From Candidatus Gastranaerophilales bacterium HUM_9 (GTDB taxonomy: Bacteria; Cyanobacteriota; Vampirovibrionia; Gastranaerophilales; Gastranaerophilaceae): a DNA stretch of 64,000 nt. The position numbers and the translations under genes are program-made. Below the pieces are notes generated by a model, which worked only from the letters and a program-made list of their open reading frames with translations, was not told the origin of the DNA and did no database searches. Each line of letters starts with the position of its first letter. The stretch's first letter is position 1. Below are positions 25,195 through 34,317 of the stretch, piece by piece. The stretch is taken from the NCBI GenBank assembly GCA_002103075.1, contig DABG01000009.1:62001-126000 (forward strand), given 5' to 3'.

Positions 25195-28053
25195 CTATCC
25201 CTCTAACTTTTCTAAATACTCTTTATTAGCATCTAACGTAGCTTGCGAAGCCCTTATTGAATATATAGGTTTTTGAGAAAATATATTCCTTGATGCATTT
25301 ACAATATCTTCTTTTGTAATTGTATCAATCAATTCATACATTCTATTTGCACTAAATGCACCACTTTGTGAATTTAACATTGTGTCAGATAAATTCATTA
25401 CTTTATCTTGTTTCATATCGTTTTGTTCTAGCAAACTACGTTTTAAATTCATCTTTGCAGTTTTTAACTCTTCGTCAGTGAATTCACCATTTACCATTTT
25501 ACCAATTTGTCTATTAAATCCATCAATCGATTTTTTAACGTTATCATAAGATTTCATATCAGGACTATCAGTTGTAGTCAAAATATTACAAGACAAAACA
25601 GAGCTTGAATTTTGAGATATATCTAAGTCTGAATAAACGCTATAAGCTAATTTCTCTTTCTCTCGTAAATTATTAAACAATCCAGTTTCATCACCCTTTG
25701 ACAAAATTGTTTTAACGATTGCATTCGCTACATTAGATTTTGGAGAATGATTATTATAGAACTTAAACAACTCAACCACATCAGCTTGTGCTGTATTTGC
25801 AGCATCTGTGACAACTTTTGTTTTTTCAACAGGTTTGAAATCATTGAACAAATGATACTCAACCGGTTTCATTGGCTTTAAACCAGACAACTGATTATCA
25901 AAAACAATCTTAACTTCTGGATATCTTTCGACAGGTAAACTTGCTGAACAAGCAGCAGAAGAATCATCAGTTAAATATTTATATAGTCCAACAACATCTG
26001 CTAATTCGACATTCTCAATATTTTTCAACACGTCTTTATTTGTATATCCCCTTGGACTATCAGGGAATAAAGTACTCAAAGAATTATCATACGCATTAGG
26101 TTGAGATATCATCAAATCATTAACAACTTTTTTCTTCGCTTCTTCAAAATTTTCTTGTGATAAATCTGGATTAGCAAAAACTTCTTTCATCAAATTCATA
26201 GAGGCATCTAAATTTTTTGCAGGAACCTCAGCATCAAATACCATATAATTTTCAGCAGCACTTACATTCAATGAAATATTATTATTGTTAGTAAAATCTT
26301 TGAATTTTGATATACGATTAGACAACATTGTCGTCAACAAAGACACAGTACCAGCTTTTACATTCGCTGGAAATTTAGGTTTAAATGCTAATGAATAATC
26401 AGCTATGTCATTTTTTGAATTCATCATTGCTACTTGTAAGTTATTGTTCAAAGTGTATTGATTAACATCAGCTTCTTTTATAGGCAATTTATTTGTTTTT
26501 TTTAAAACAGTATTAGTCTGTTCTAAACCCTTAAAAGAAACATTCTGTGCTTTTTTATAATTATCATTAATTGTATTAGCATTTGCTAAATCGTCAGGGT
26601 GAATTACCGCAACAGAAGCCTTATTGATATCAAAATATTTATGTACAGCATTTACCAAATCCTGTGGAGTTAAACTATCAAGTGCATCAAGCTCATTTAC
26701 AGTATTATCAATATTTCCTGTCAATACATTGTTACCTAAATCAAGATTTAGCAACTCACCGTTTTCATAATTTTTTTCTGTTACCATCTTGATTTCTGTT
26801 TTTAAATTTTCTAGTTCTTGAGGTGTTGGCGGTTGAAAATTCACCAAATTATTGAATATATTTCTTAAAGCAATTTCAGAATTTTCTTCTGTTGAATCAT
26901 ATTGAATAGTTATTATTCTTCCGTCTTTTGGGTTTGCACTAAATTTATCAATATTTGAATGTACATCAACATTATAATCTTTTAATTCTGTACCAACTTT
27001 TGAGTTCTTTTTGTTAAACAAATATCTATTTATAACACTTATAGCAACATTATCTTTTAAATTGTCATAAGCTGGACCATTAAAACAAATAGCTCCAGTT
27101 GTGCCAACCGCTTTTGATGAAAGAATATCTTTCCTAACAGTTTTTTCAATTGGCTTTAATGGTTCAAATCTTCTATCAATATTTTGAGGGTTTTGCCCCC
27201 TAAAATTTTTAGCTATTATTTCAATTGCTTCATCAGGATTAACATCACCTGTTACAACTGTTGACATATTAGCAGGATAATAATTGTTCTTCATATAATC
27301 AAGAACTTTGTTTCTATCAATATTTAAAACGTTATTAACAGTACCTGCTATTACATCATCTGATGAAGAATTAATATTGTACAAATTCTTTATTGCAGTA
27401 TTTTGAACAATTGTTGATGGCATATCTGAATACATGTTTATTTCAGAACAAACCGGCCCATGTTCTTTATCAACCATAGAATCAGACATTTCGGAATTAT
27501 TCAACATAGCTGACTGCATTTTTACGATTGTTTCAAAATCATCTTTATTAAATTGAGGGATTGATATTGTATAATTTGTTTCAGCATGTCCTGTAGAAGC
27601 ATTTGCATATCCACCCATCTGTTCAACTTTTCTAAAAACATCACCAACACCTAATTTCATATAGTTATCAGTACCTTTAGTTCCATTAAACATCATGTGT
27701 TCACAAAAATGGCTTATACCTCGTTCAGAATCTTTTTCATTCATAGAGCCGGTGTTAACATAAGTATTTAAAGTCGTCATTGCTGACTCACTTGGTGCTA
27801 TATAAACTTTTTGTCCATTATTTAATTTATAGCAATGTATTTCTTGACCATTTCTAAGTTTTTGTACACCTGTTTTTGTATAACCAGTTGGTACAACCAC
27901 ATTAAAATCAGGCGTAACAGCAGGCATAGATTGGATTTCTCCTGTCGAATTTTGAGAAGCAACCTGATTTAAAGCAGGCGATTGAGGGTTTTCTCCTACT
28001 TTTTGTATTGCTGTTCTGAAATTATTACTTAACGAATTCGTATAATTATACAT
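25195..28053 (-). CDS. M16-family zinc metallopeptidase (insulinase type), no Sec signal
   Basis: This large (952-residue) two-lobed M16 peptidase has an inverted zinc motif HFCEH (His115, Glu118, His119) within GISHFCEHMMFNGTKGTDNY. A distal Glu204 lies in VCSEINMYSD, and the first lobe has GGYANASTGHAETNYTIS. The second, inactive lobe covers the C-terminal half. Bacterial M16 enzymes degrade peptides, often in the periplasm. This one has no signal peptide and starts with a 50-residue polar Asn/Gln/Ser-rich tail (MYNYTNSLSNNFRTAIQKVG), which could be a non-Sec export signal or simply disorder. It is a single gene. Confidence 0.9.
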   Translation of the reverse strand: MYNYTNSLSNNFRTAIQKVGENPQSPALNQVASQNSTGEIQSMPAVTPDFNVVVPTGYTKTGVQKLRNGQEIHCYKLNNGQKVYIAPSESAMTTLNTYVNTGSMNEKDSERGISHFCEHMMFNGTKGTDNYMKLGVGDVFRKVEQMGGYANASTGHAETNYTISIPQFNKDDFETIVKMQSAMLNNSEMSDSMVDKEHGPVCSEINMYSDMPSTIVQNTAIKNLYNINSSSDDVIAGTVNNVLNIDRNKVLDYMKNNYYPANMSTVVTGDVNPDEAIEIIAKNFRGQNPQNIDRRFEPLKPIEKTVRKDILSSKAVGTTGAICFNGPAYDNLKDNVAISVINRYLFNKKNSKVGTELKDYNVDVHSNIDKFSANPKDGRIITIQYDSTEENSEIALRNIFNNLVNFQPPTPQELENLKTEIKMVTEKNYENGELLNLDLGNNVLTGNIDNTVNELDALDSLTPQDLVNAVHKYFDINKASVAVIHPDDLANANTINDNYKKAQNVSFKGLEQTNTVLKKTNKLPIKEADVNQYTLNNNLQVAMMNSKNDIADYSLAFKPKFPANVKAGTVSLLTTMLSNRISKFKDFTNNNNISLNVSAAENYMVFDAEVPAKNLDASMNLMKEVFANPDLSQENFEEAKKKVVNDLMISQPNAYDNSLSTLFPDSPRGYTNKDVLKNIENVELADVVGLYKYLTDDSSAACSASLPVERYPEVKIVFDNQLSGLKPMKPVEYHLFNDFKPVEKTKVVTDAANTAQADVVELFKFYNNHSPKSNVANAIVKTILSKGDETGLFNNLREKEKLAYSVYSDLDISQNSSSVLSCNILTTTDSPDMKSYDNVKKSIDGFNRQIGKMVNGEFTDEELKTAKMNLKRSLLEQNDMKQDKVMNLSDTMLNSQSGAFSANRMYELIDTITKEDIVNASRNIFSQKPIYSIRASQATLDANKEYLEKLEG

Positions 28054-28231
28054 AATGTTTCTTTCAAAGTTATATTATATATAAAACAATATTCACGGCT
28101 TTTTTGCCCTTTTTTATAATAATTGTTACAAAGACATTTGTAAATAAATGTAACAAAAGAATTCAAAACACTAAAGTTTTTATAAAAGGTTGCCGTAAAC
28201 ATTCTTGTAAGAATAAGTAAGGATTAAAAAA

Positions 28232-28912
28232 ATGGGTTTATCATCATCACAAGCAAGATTACTTAATTTGACTTCAAGAATGCACCAAATTGAATATAAG
28301 GCAGCAAAACTTGAGGCTGAAAAATTGCAAATGGCAAACGAGTCATCAAGAGTATATGAAGACTACCTTGAAGCATTGGATAAAACCAAGATTCAAAGAA
28401 AAGTCCTTACTACAGATGGTTCAATTACCTATAAAGATATGGCAAATTATACAGAATTTACAGATGCTGGTTATGCACTTGTCCACGACGGTGTAATTTA
28501 TGACGGAGCAACTAACACTTGGGACGCCTTGAAAACTGCCTTGGGTATTAAAACTGAAAACAATTTTGAAACAACATTAACTAATATTATCAATTCAGGA
28601 GAAGTTACTATTGTAACTAAAAACCCTAATACAAAAGCATTCCCAACAGGGGTAAATGATGAAAACTTCACCGTTTATGAAACAAGCGTTGCTACAAATA
28701 CAGGTCTTCAAGAAGTTTCTGATGAATCATTATTAAAAAAAGCAGAAGCTAAATATGAAGCTGATATGAAAAAGATTGATAACAAAGATAGAAAATATGA
28801 CTCAGATTTAGCTGCACTTGATACAGAACGTAACGCTATCAAGAGCGAAATGGAAACATTGAAAACTGTAGCTAAAGAGAACGTTGATAGAACATTCAAA
28901 TTGTTCTCATAA
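28232..28912 (+). CDS. MG(M/L)xxSQxRLL family protein 2, minimal form (226 aa)
   Basis: This is the shortest of the four paralogs. It has the N-terminal helix module (MGLSSSQARLLNLTSRMHQI to about residue 55), the TTDGSITYKDM submodule, a spacer of some 80 residues, and the C-terminal coiled coil from about residue 152 (KKAEAKYEADMKKIDNKDRK). It ends VDRTFKLFS, the same as members 3 and 4. There is no signal peptide, cysteine or catalytic motif. A ribosome binding site (AAGGA) precedes the ATG and an intrinsic terminator follows, so it is a single-gene transcript. The function is unknown; self-association through the paired helices is likely. Confidence 0.88.
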   Translation: MGLSSSQARLLNLTSRMHQIEYKAAKLEAEKLQMANESSRVYEDYLEALDKTKIQRKVLTTDGSITYKDMANYTEFTDAGYALVHDGVIYDGATNTWDALKTALGIKTENNFETTLTNIINSGEVTIVTKNPNTKAFPTGVNDENFTVYETSVATNTGLQEVSDESLLKKAEAKYEADMKKIDNKDRKYDSDLAALDTERNAIKSEMETLKTVAKENVDRTFKLFS

Positions 28913-29007
28913 TGAGTTATAACTAAGCTCTGTGGATATTCACAGAATTGATACAAGACACTTATAATATAATTTTCCCTATAATTTTCCTATAATTTTA
29001 CACATAT

Positions 29008-29037
29008 ACCACTTTTTAAAAGTGGTTTTTTATTTTT
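29008..29037 (+). terminator. Intrinsic terminator of family gene 2
   Basis: ACCACTTTT and AAAAGTGGT form a perfect inverted repeat followed by TTTTTATTTTTT. It sits at the convergent end of lplA. Confidence 0.8.
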
Positions 29038-29693
29038 TATAGATATAAATTTTTAAATGAATTTATAATATCTTCTAATTTTATATTTGTAGCAATTTCT
29101 TTTAAGGTAACAATTGTATCAAATTCAGTTGGCTCTGAAAATATTTTTGATAACAAATTTTTATCATAATCCAATAAAATAGAACCGTGTTGAAGAATAT
29201 AACCATTTTTTCTGCATTGAGCAGAACCAATAAACTTTTTATCATTCCAACATAAATCAGCACCTGTCGAAATTGACATACAATAATTATTTTTAGTTAT
29301 ATGCCTTGGACAACCACCAATAGAAAGTTCTATACCTAAGTTTTTAAATATATTTATCAAAATTGATGAAATATATTTATACGACTCTGAAACATTTTGA
29401 CCGTTTTCAATTAAAGATGCGGGTGTAACATAACTATATGTAAGTTCATTATTATGGAAAAGTGCTCTACCACCAGTCTGACGTCGAACACAATCAACAC
29501 CTATTGATTTTAAAAACTTATAATCAATAAAGCTGTCATCTTGATTTTTTCCCAATGAAACACATGCCGGTAACCAACCATAGAATCTAAAAACTGGCTC
29601 CTTTGAATTTGAAAGAATAGCTTCATCTAATATTTTAGAATCAATCGCCATATTTTCAAGCCCTGTATGTATTTGATAATCAATATATTTCAT
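29037..29693 (-). CDS. lplA: Lipoate-protein ligase A family
   Basis: This family transfers lipoate (or a related acyl group) onto carrier lysines. The 218 residues show PVFRFYGWLPACVSLGKNQD, the signature RRQTGGRALFHNNELTYS loop and KKFIGSAQCRKNGYILQHGS near the end. The accessory C-terminal domain of E. coli LplA is absent, as in many short members; an octanoyltransferase role (LipM-like) is possible. I reject the 71-residue upstream extension, which runs into the divergent promoter region. TATAAT (29706-29701, minus strand) lies 7 nt before the ATG, suggesting a leaderless start. Confidence 0.87.
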   Translation of the reverse strand: MKYIDYQIHTGLENMAIDSKILDEAILSNSKEPVFRFYGWLPACVSLGKNQDDSFIDYKFLKSIGVDCVRRQTGGRALFHNNELTYSYVTPASLIENGQNVSESYKYISSILINIFKNLGIELSIGGCPRHITKNNYCMSISTGADLCWNDKKFIGSAQCRKNGYILQHGSILLDYDKNLLSKIFSEPTEFDTIVTLKEIATNIKLEDIINSFKNLYL

Positions 29694-29700
29694 ACAAATT

Positions 29701-29706
29701 ATTATA
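29701..29706 (-). promoter_or_regulatory. -10 box 7 nt before lplA ATG (leaderless start candidate)
   Basis: On the minus strand TATAAT is followed by AATTTGT and the ATG at 29693, with no ribosome binding site. Confidence 0.48.
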
Positions 29707-29787
29707 ACTAAAATTTGTCTATAACTAAAGTATAAACTTTTAAGAAAAACTATTGAAAAAGAAATAATAACCATTAAAATATAAAGT

Positions 29788-30159
29788 ATGATTAGAGATT
29801 TTTTGAAGAACATATACTCCGTTACTGATGACGGAGAAATTCCGACTCTCACGCTTTCTGGAATACAGTATATTCCTAAAAATTTTGTAGAGGGTTTAAT
29901 CGACAAGGTTAAAATGCTTGAACTTGCTCTTCATAAAAGAATTGAAACAATAAAAATTCTTGAGGCTAGATTAAAAAAAGACCAAGATTTACTTCAAAAA
30001 ATGCATACTGTTTTAGAAGCACAAAATAGACAACTCCATGAACAGATGGATATTATAAACGACCAACGACAAAAACTTAAACACATCGAACAAATCGACT
30101 GGAGAATGAATAAACTTAAACTTGAACAAAAGAAATTGATTAAGTATACTCAGGGATAA
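29788..30159 (+). CDS. Coiled-coil protein of unknown function (123 aa)
   Basis: No family is recognised. A short folded start (MIRDFLKNIYSVTDDGEIPT and LTLSGIQYIPKNFVEGLIDK) is followed by a long amphipathic helix from about residue 43 to the end, with a strong heptad pattern. The product is soluble and cytoplasmic by appearance. TAAAAT (29775-29780) lies 7 nt before the ATG and no ribosome binding site is present. It is divergent from lplA and followed by repeat DNA. Confidence 0.68.
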   Translation: MIRDFLKNIYSVTDDGEIPTLTLSGIQYIPKNFVEGLIDKVKMLELALHKRIETIKILEARLKKDQDLLQKMHTVLEAQNRQLHEQMDIINDQRQKLKHIEQIDWRMNKLKLEQKKLIKYTQG

Positions 30160-30500
30160 GTTTTTATTTAATTAAAGTCTATTTACGCAGGGATTCTGAA
30201 CTTGTTTCAAATACTGTCCATAATAATTAAACAATTTTTAAATGTCATTCAGAGCGTGCTGTAAACATTCTGCATCGCAAGCGTGGAATCCCTGAAAGGA
30301 TATTATAGAGACCCTGAAATAAATTCCACTACTGTCCATGATAATTTTAATCCGTCATTCAGAGTGGTTTGCAAGTACTTCTTTAATGCAAGCGAAGAAT
30401 CCCTGCGAACATATAAAGTGTTTTTTGTTTAACTATTTTCTTTCTCTTAAGAGTTGCAAGCTCTTATTGTAAACAAATGTAACAATATATATCAATTATG

Positions 30501-30530
30501 CAATTTGTATATACAAAAATACTTTATATA
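30501..30530 (+). promoter_or_regulatory. Recurrent motif CAATTT-N12-ATACTTTATATA, copy 5
   Basis: CAATTT at 30501 and ATACTTTATATA at 30519 have the invariant 12-nt spacer and are followed by AACATAAG. It lies upstream of a short terminated unit with no open frame. Confidence 0.65.
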
Positions 30531-30536
30531 AACATA

Positions 30537-30645
30537 AGACGATTATAATAAAAACCTTTCATACACAACCTACACACACTAACCTTCTACACGAGGAATT
30601 ACACAAAAAATTCCAAACCACCCATTCACTGAGTGGTTTTTTTTT
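30537..30645 (+). ncRNA. Candidate small RNA (about 108 nt)
   Basis: Between the recurrent motif and an intrinsic terminator lies a short region with no ATG-led frame. It has a CU-rich, unstructured 5' half (CATACACAACCTACACACAC), a small GGAATT/AATTCC hairpin, and then the terminal hairpin. By sharing its promoter motif with the tandem sRNA candidates it may belong to the same regulon. It is not similar in sequence to them. Confidence 0.5.
30616..30645 (+). terminator. Intrinsic terminator of the third sRNA candidate
   Basis: ACCACCCA pairs with TGAGTGGT (one mismatch) across a TTCAC loop and is followed by nine or more T residues. Confidence 0.82.
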
Positions 30646-30753
30646 GCGTTTAAATTTAATTTTTTTACCAAAATATCAACAATGTTTCAAGAAGTTAAAA
30701 GATTAGAAAAATTAAGAATAAACAGACTTTTTTTGTAGTAAAATAAAAGTATT

Positions 30754-31905
30754 ATGAAAAAGAAAATTAGTATATTAGGTTCAACGGGTTCAATAGGAAC
30801 TCAAGCTCTAGAAGTTATAGAGAAGTTGCAAGACAAGTTTGAAATTATTTCACTTACAGCAGGTGGAAATATAGAAAAACTTAATGAACAAATCGCAAAA
30901 TTTCACCCACAATCAGTTTGTGTATCAAAAGATGCAGACAAAGTTATAGGTTGTGACAAAGTACTTGTAGGAAATGCAGGACTTGAAGAAATTTGTTCAA
31001 ACACAGAAAACGATATAATCTTAGTTGCGGTATCAGGGAAAATCGGTCTACGTCCAACAATCACTGCAATTAAAAACCATATAAACATCGCACTAGCTAA
31101 CAAAGAAACACTTGTTATGGCTGGTGAAATAGTTATGAAACTAGCGAAAGAGAACAATGTTGCAATCGTTCCAGTAGACAGTGAACACTGTGCGATTCAT
31201 CAATGCATAAAAGATATTTCACAAGTTTCAAAGCTAATCATAACAGCATCAGGTGGACCATTTCTTCACAAAACAGTTGAAGATATGAAATCAGCAACAG
31301 TTGAACAAGCTCTTGCTCACCCACGTTGGAATATGGGTAGAAAAATTACAGTTGATAGTGCAACTCTTATGAACAAAGGGTTAGAAATAATTGAAGCTCA
31401 TCACTTGTTCAATATGCCTTATGACAATATTGATGTTGTCGTTCACCCTCAAAGCATTGTTCACTCTGCAATCGAATATGTAGATGGTAGCGTAATTGCT
31501 CAATTAGGATTGCCTAGCATGCACATTCCTATTCAATATGCAATCTGCTATCCAGAAAGATTTGAAGGTATTAAATCAAAAAGTTTTAGTTTTTCTGAAA
31601 TAGCTAGACTAGATTTTCTTGCTCCTAACTTTGATAAGTTCCCATTCCTAAACCTTGCTTATTTAGCAGGTAGAACTGGAGGAACTGCTACAGTTGCTCT
31701 TAACGGGGCTGATGAAGAAGCTGTTTTTGCATTTTTAAAAGGACAAATAAAACTGTTTGATATATACGAAATAACAGAAAAAATATATTCAGACCACAAC
31801 GTTATCAAAAATCCATCTATTGATGAAATTTTTGAAGTTGATGCAGAAGTTCGTGCTAAAACTAATGAACTTATCAAAAAGGAACATCTATGTTTGAATA
31901 TCTAA
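30754..31905 (+). CDS. dxr: 1-deoxy-D-xylulose 5-phosphate reductoisomerase
   Basis: Dxr makes 2-C-methyl-D-erythritol 4-phosphate, the committed step of the MEP isoprenoid pathway. The NADPH-binding start ISILGSTGSIGTQALEVI is diagnostic. The metal and substrate motifs VDSEHCAIHQCI, ITASGGPF and HPRWNMGRKITVDSATLMNKGLE are all present. The 383 residues match the family. Its end overlaps the ruvA start by 16 nt. With ispF at 49 kb it shows that this organism uses the non-mevalonate pathway. A TAAAAT box lies 9 nt before the ATG with no ribosome binding site. Confidence 0.96.
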   Translation: MKKKISILGSTGSIGTQALEVIEKLQDKFEIISLTAGGNIEKLNEQIAKFHPQSVCVSKDADKVIGCDKVLVGNAGLEEICSNTENDIILVAVSGKIGLRPTITAIKNHINIALANKETLVMAGEIVMKLAKENNVAIVPVDSEHCAIHQCIKDISQVSKLIITASGGPFLHKTVEDMKSATVEQALAHPRWNMGRKITVDSATLMNKGLEIIEAHHLFNMPYDNIDVVVHPQSIVHSAIEYVDGSVIAQLGLPSMHIPIQYAICYPERFEGIKSKSFSFSEIARLDFLAPNFDKFPFLNLAYLAGRTGGTATVALNGADEEAVFAFLKGQIKLFDIYEITEKIYSDHNVIKNPSIDEIFEVDAEVRAKTNELIKKEHLCLNI

Positions 31906-32504
31906 AAGGAATTTTGACAGATAAGTTCACTTCAAACAACGGCTATTTTCTAATAGTAGAAGTAAATGGGATTGGATACAAATTAGAAGTTTCTCAAAGC
32001 GATTATGAAAACTCTGTCGTACTTGATTCTGATATAAAAATCTATTCAAAACTTCTTCATAAAGAAGATTCAATGACATTATGTGGGTTTTTAAGAAAAG
32101 AAACTCGTGACATTTTCTCATACCTAACCTCTGTTTCAGGAGTTGGTTCAAAAATGGCACTTGGATTATTAGGACAGTTTGATACATCAAAACTAATTTC
32201 TATTGTCATAAACGAAAACTATAAAGAGTTAACCCTTGCAAAAGGTATCGGGACAAAGCTAGCTCAAAAAATCATTCTTGAACTTCGTGACAAACTAATC
32301 AAAGCAAACATATCAATTGTACCTGATAACATGCCTCAAACAAAAGATACAGAAGCATGCAAAGAAACAACAGCAATTCTGTTATCGCTTGGATACACAG
32401 AAGAAGAAATCAATACAGCACTTCCAATTGTACTCAACAAGTGCGATAATCCTAATGACCACGAAGAAATTTTAAGAGAATCATTAAAGTATTTATCAAT
32501 GTAA
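31890..32504 (+). CDS. ruvA: Holliday junction branch migration protein RuvA
   Basis: RuvA binds four-way junctions and loads the RuvB motor. The 204 residues show the OB-fold start MFEYLKGILTDKF, the IGYKLEVS strand, the helix-hairpin-helix region LTSVSGVGSKMALGLL and AKGIGTKLAQKIILELRDKL, and a C-terminal UBA-like RuvB-binding domain (ETTAILLSLGYTEEEI). A ribosome binding site (AAAAGGAA) lies in the dxr end. ruvB is not in the window. Confidence 0.95.
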   Translation: MFEYLKGILTDKFTSNNGYFLIVEVNGIGYKLEVSQSDYENSVVLDSDIKIYSKLLHKEDSMTLCGFLRKETRDIFSYLTSVSGVGSKMALGLLGQFDTSKLISIVINENYKELTLAKGIGTKLAQKIILELRDKLIKANISIVPDNMPQTKDTEACKETTAILLSLGYTEEEINTALPIVLNKCDNPNDHEEILRESLKYLSM

Positions 32505-32584
32505 CAATTTGTTTATAAAACGGAGTATAACTAGCAAAAATTTTTCTTCATGTACATTAATCAAACATAAAGAAAAGGTGATGT

Positions 32585-34240
32585 ATGATAAATTTCTCTT
32601 CTAATGTAATCTCTCCAAACCATACAAGACTTAACTCTCAGCCACAAACTACTAATACAAATCAAACTTCTGCACCAAACAACATGCCAGCAAGTTCAAA
32701 CGTAAAGTCTTTATGGAATAATAATTTTACAAGTATTTATGCTCCTAAATCAAATAATCCAAATGATGGTTCAACAAAAATCAAAATAGGATACATAAAC
32801 GATTTTCACGGTCAATTAACTAAGATGGAAAGAACAATTATTCCTCTTCAAGACTGTGATATCAGACTATCAGGTGGGGACAACTTTTTAGGTGATGAAC
32901 GTAACGTCAGCCTAAACAAAGGTGTTGCAAAATATATGAACCTTGCAAACATTGAAGCATCTCCTGTTGGTAACCACGAACTTGATATGAACCAAAAAAC
33001 TTTTATGGATATCACAAAAGGACTTAATACAAAATTAGTTGATTGCAACTACAGACAAATTATTGATGATCCAAAAGAAGCAGAAAGACTTTACAACGAA
33101 ACAAACAAAGCTCCAATAAACGACAGATTTATCAATTCTTATGTAAAAGAAATTAAAGGTCAAAAATACGGTATCATCGGGGTATCACCAGTCGATATGA
33201 ATGACAGATACACACATGCAGACTACTATGATGACTGCAAAGTTGATACAATGGACGACTCAATCAAAGATGTTCAAAAAGAAGTTGATGAACTTCAAAA
33301 ACAAGGCATCAACAAAATAATCTTATTATCACACCTTGGTTACAAACTAGATAAAGAAATGGCACAAAAAACTTCTGGTGTTGATGTAATCATTGGTGGA
33401 CACTCTCATAACCTAGTTGAAGGACTTACAGAGGGTGAAAATTTACTTAAATCAAAAACAGGTGAACCTGTAATTATCACAAACGGCGGCAAAGACGGTG
33501 AACACTTTGGCAACCTTAGTGTTGAATTTGACAAAAACGGTGTTATCACGGAAGCACAAAACGATATTATTAATACTAACAAATTCGGTAGAAACCTTAT
33601 TTATGCAAAAATTCTTGAAGATGATATGGACGAAAACGAAAAAGTTGGCTACATAAACTCTGTTTTACCACAACCTAAAAATAGACTTATTGAAGAAAAT
33701 CCACAAGCTAACTTCGTTGCAGACGCTATCAAAAACGAACTCGGTGTTGAAATTGCATTCTTAAACTCTGCAAATCTTCGTTCATCATTTGAACCAGGAA
33801 CATTCACAAGACTTGATGCAAAGATGATTTCACCATTCCACAACCAAATGGTTATTGCAAACGTTACAGAAAAAGACCTTGTTGATGCATTCAAATTCAC
33901 TTGTAAAACTATGGTTAATACAAGACCTGGATTATTTGCAGTATCAGGACTCAAATATACAGTAAGAAAATCTGATGGAGAATTGTTATCACTAACAAAA
34001 GTAGATAATAACGGAAAAGAAACACCTATCGATATCAAAAACCCTAGCGATACAAAAACTTACAGAATATCTGCTGACTCATTCGTTATGAGAGGTGGAG
34101 ACAAAGTTTCTTCTTTAAACTATGTTGGAAAAGAAGAAAAAGTGTTTGATTTCGATAAAGACACTCTAGTCTGTGATTATATTAAACATTTAAACAAACC
34201 AATTGATATTAACCAAACAGGCAGAGTAACAATTGTTTAA
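32585..34240 (+). CDS. UshA/5'-nucleotidase-type metallophosphoesterase without Sec signal
   Basis: The calcineurin-like metallophosphoesterase motifs are ordered as in 5'-nucleotidases: GYINDFHG (about 69-76), SGGDNFLGD (97-104), GNHELD (129-134), LLSHLGYK, and GGHSHNLVEG near 270. The C-terminal 5'-nucleotidase substrate domain starts around residue 350 and includes NSANLRSSF and a late SADSFVMRGGD. Such enzymes are normally exported by Sec. Here the first 65 residues are instead a Ser/Thr/Asn/Gln-rich polar tail (MINFSSNVISPNHTRLNSQP) with no hydrophobic core. An AAAGGTG ribosome binding site precedes the ATG and a terminator follows. Exact substrate is unknown. Confidence 0.88.
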   Translation: MINFSSNVISPNHTRLNSQPQTTNTNQTSAPNNMPASSNVKSLWNNNFTSIYAPKSNNPNDGSTKIKIGYINDFHGQLTKMERTIIPLQDCDIRLSGGDNFLGDERNVSLNKGVAKYMNLANIEASPVGNHELDMNQKTFMDITKGLNTKLVDCNYRQIIDDPKEAERLYNETNKAPINDRFINSYVKEIKGQKYGIIGVSPVDMNDRYTHADYYDDCKVDTMDDSIKDVQKEVDELQKQGINKIILLSHLGYKLDKEMAQKTSGVDVIIGGHSHNLVEGLTEGENLLKSKTGEPVIITNGGKDGEHFGNLSVEFDKNGVITEAQNDIINTNKFGRNLIYAKILEDDMDENEKVGYINSVLPQPKNRLIEENPQANFVADAIKNELGVEIAFLNSANLRSSFEPGTFTRLDAKMISPFHNQMVIANVTEKDLVDAFKFTCKTMVNTRPGLFAVSGLKYTVRKSDGELLSLTKVDNNGKETPIDIKNPSDTKTYRISADSFVMRGGDKVSSLNYVGKEEKVFDFDKDTLVCDYIKHLNKPIDINQTGRVTIV

Positions 34241-34277
34241 GGATTTATAATCTAAATATTATGGGAGAAATTATATA

Positions 34278-34306
34278 AGCAGTTCCCAAAGGAGCTGCTC
34301 TTTTTT
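34278..34306 (+). terminator. Intrinsic terminator of the 5'-nucleotidase-like gene
   Basis: AGCAGTTCC pairs with GGAGCTGCT (one G-T pair), followed by CTTTTTT. It lies just past the convergent DUF4422 gene stop. Confidence 0.82.
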
Positions 34307-34317
34307 AGATTTAAACA

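Larger units (their letters stand above)
30160..30753. repeat. Intergenic region with REP-like repeats R2 and an sRNA candidate
   Basis: The 594-nt gap contains two REP-like units in the same orientation, 30244-30298 and 30353-30410, each running GTCATTCAGAG... to GAATCCCTG. Fragments of the ACGCAGGGATTC type (from 30185) and ACCCTGAAAT (from 30311) lie between and before them. From 30501 to 30645 it carries the recurrent promoter-like motif and a terminated, non-coding unit. The rest, up to the dxr start, is AT-rich with no feature seen beyond a TAAAAT box at 30739. Confidence 0.75.

Noticed and set aside
29694..29906. 71-residue N-terminal extension of the lipoate ligase
   Set aside because: It crosses the divergent promoter region and the start of the gene at 29788. 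The conserved domain begins at the ATG at 29693.
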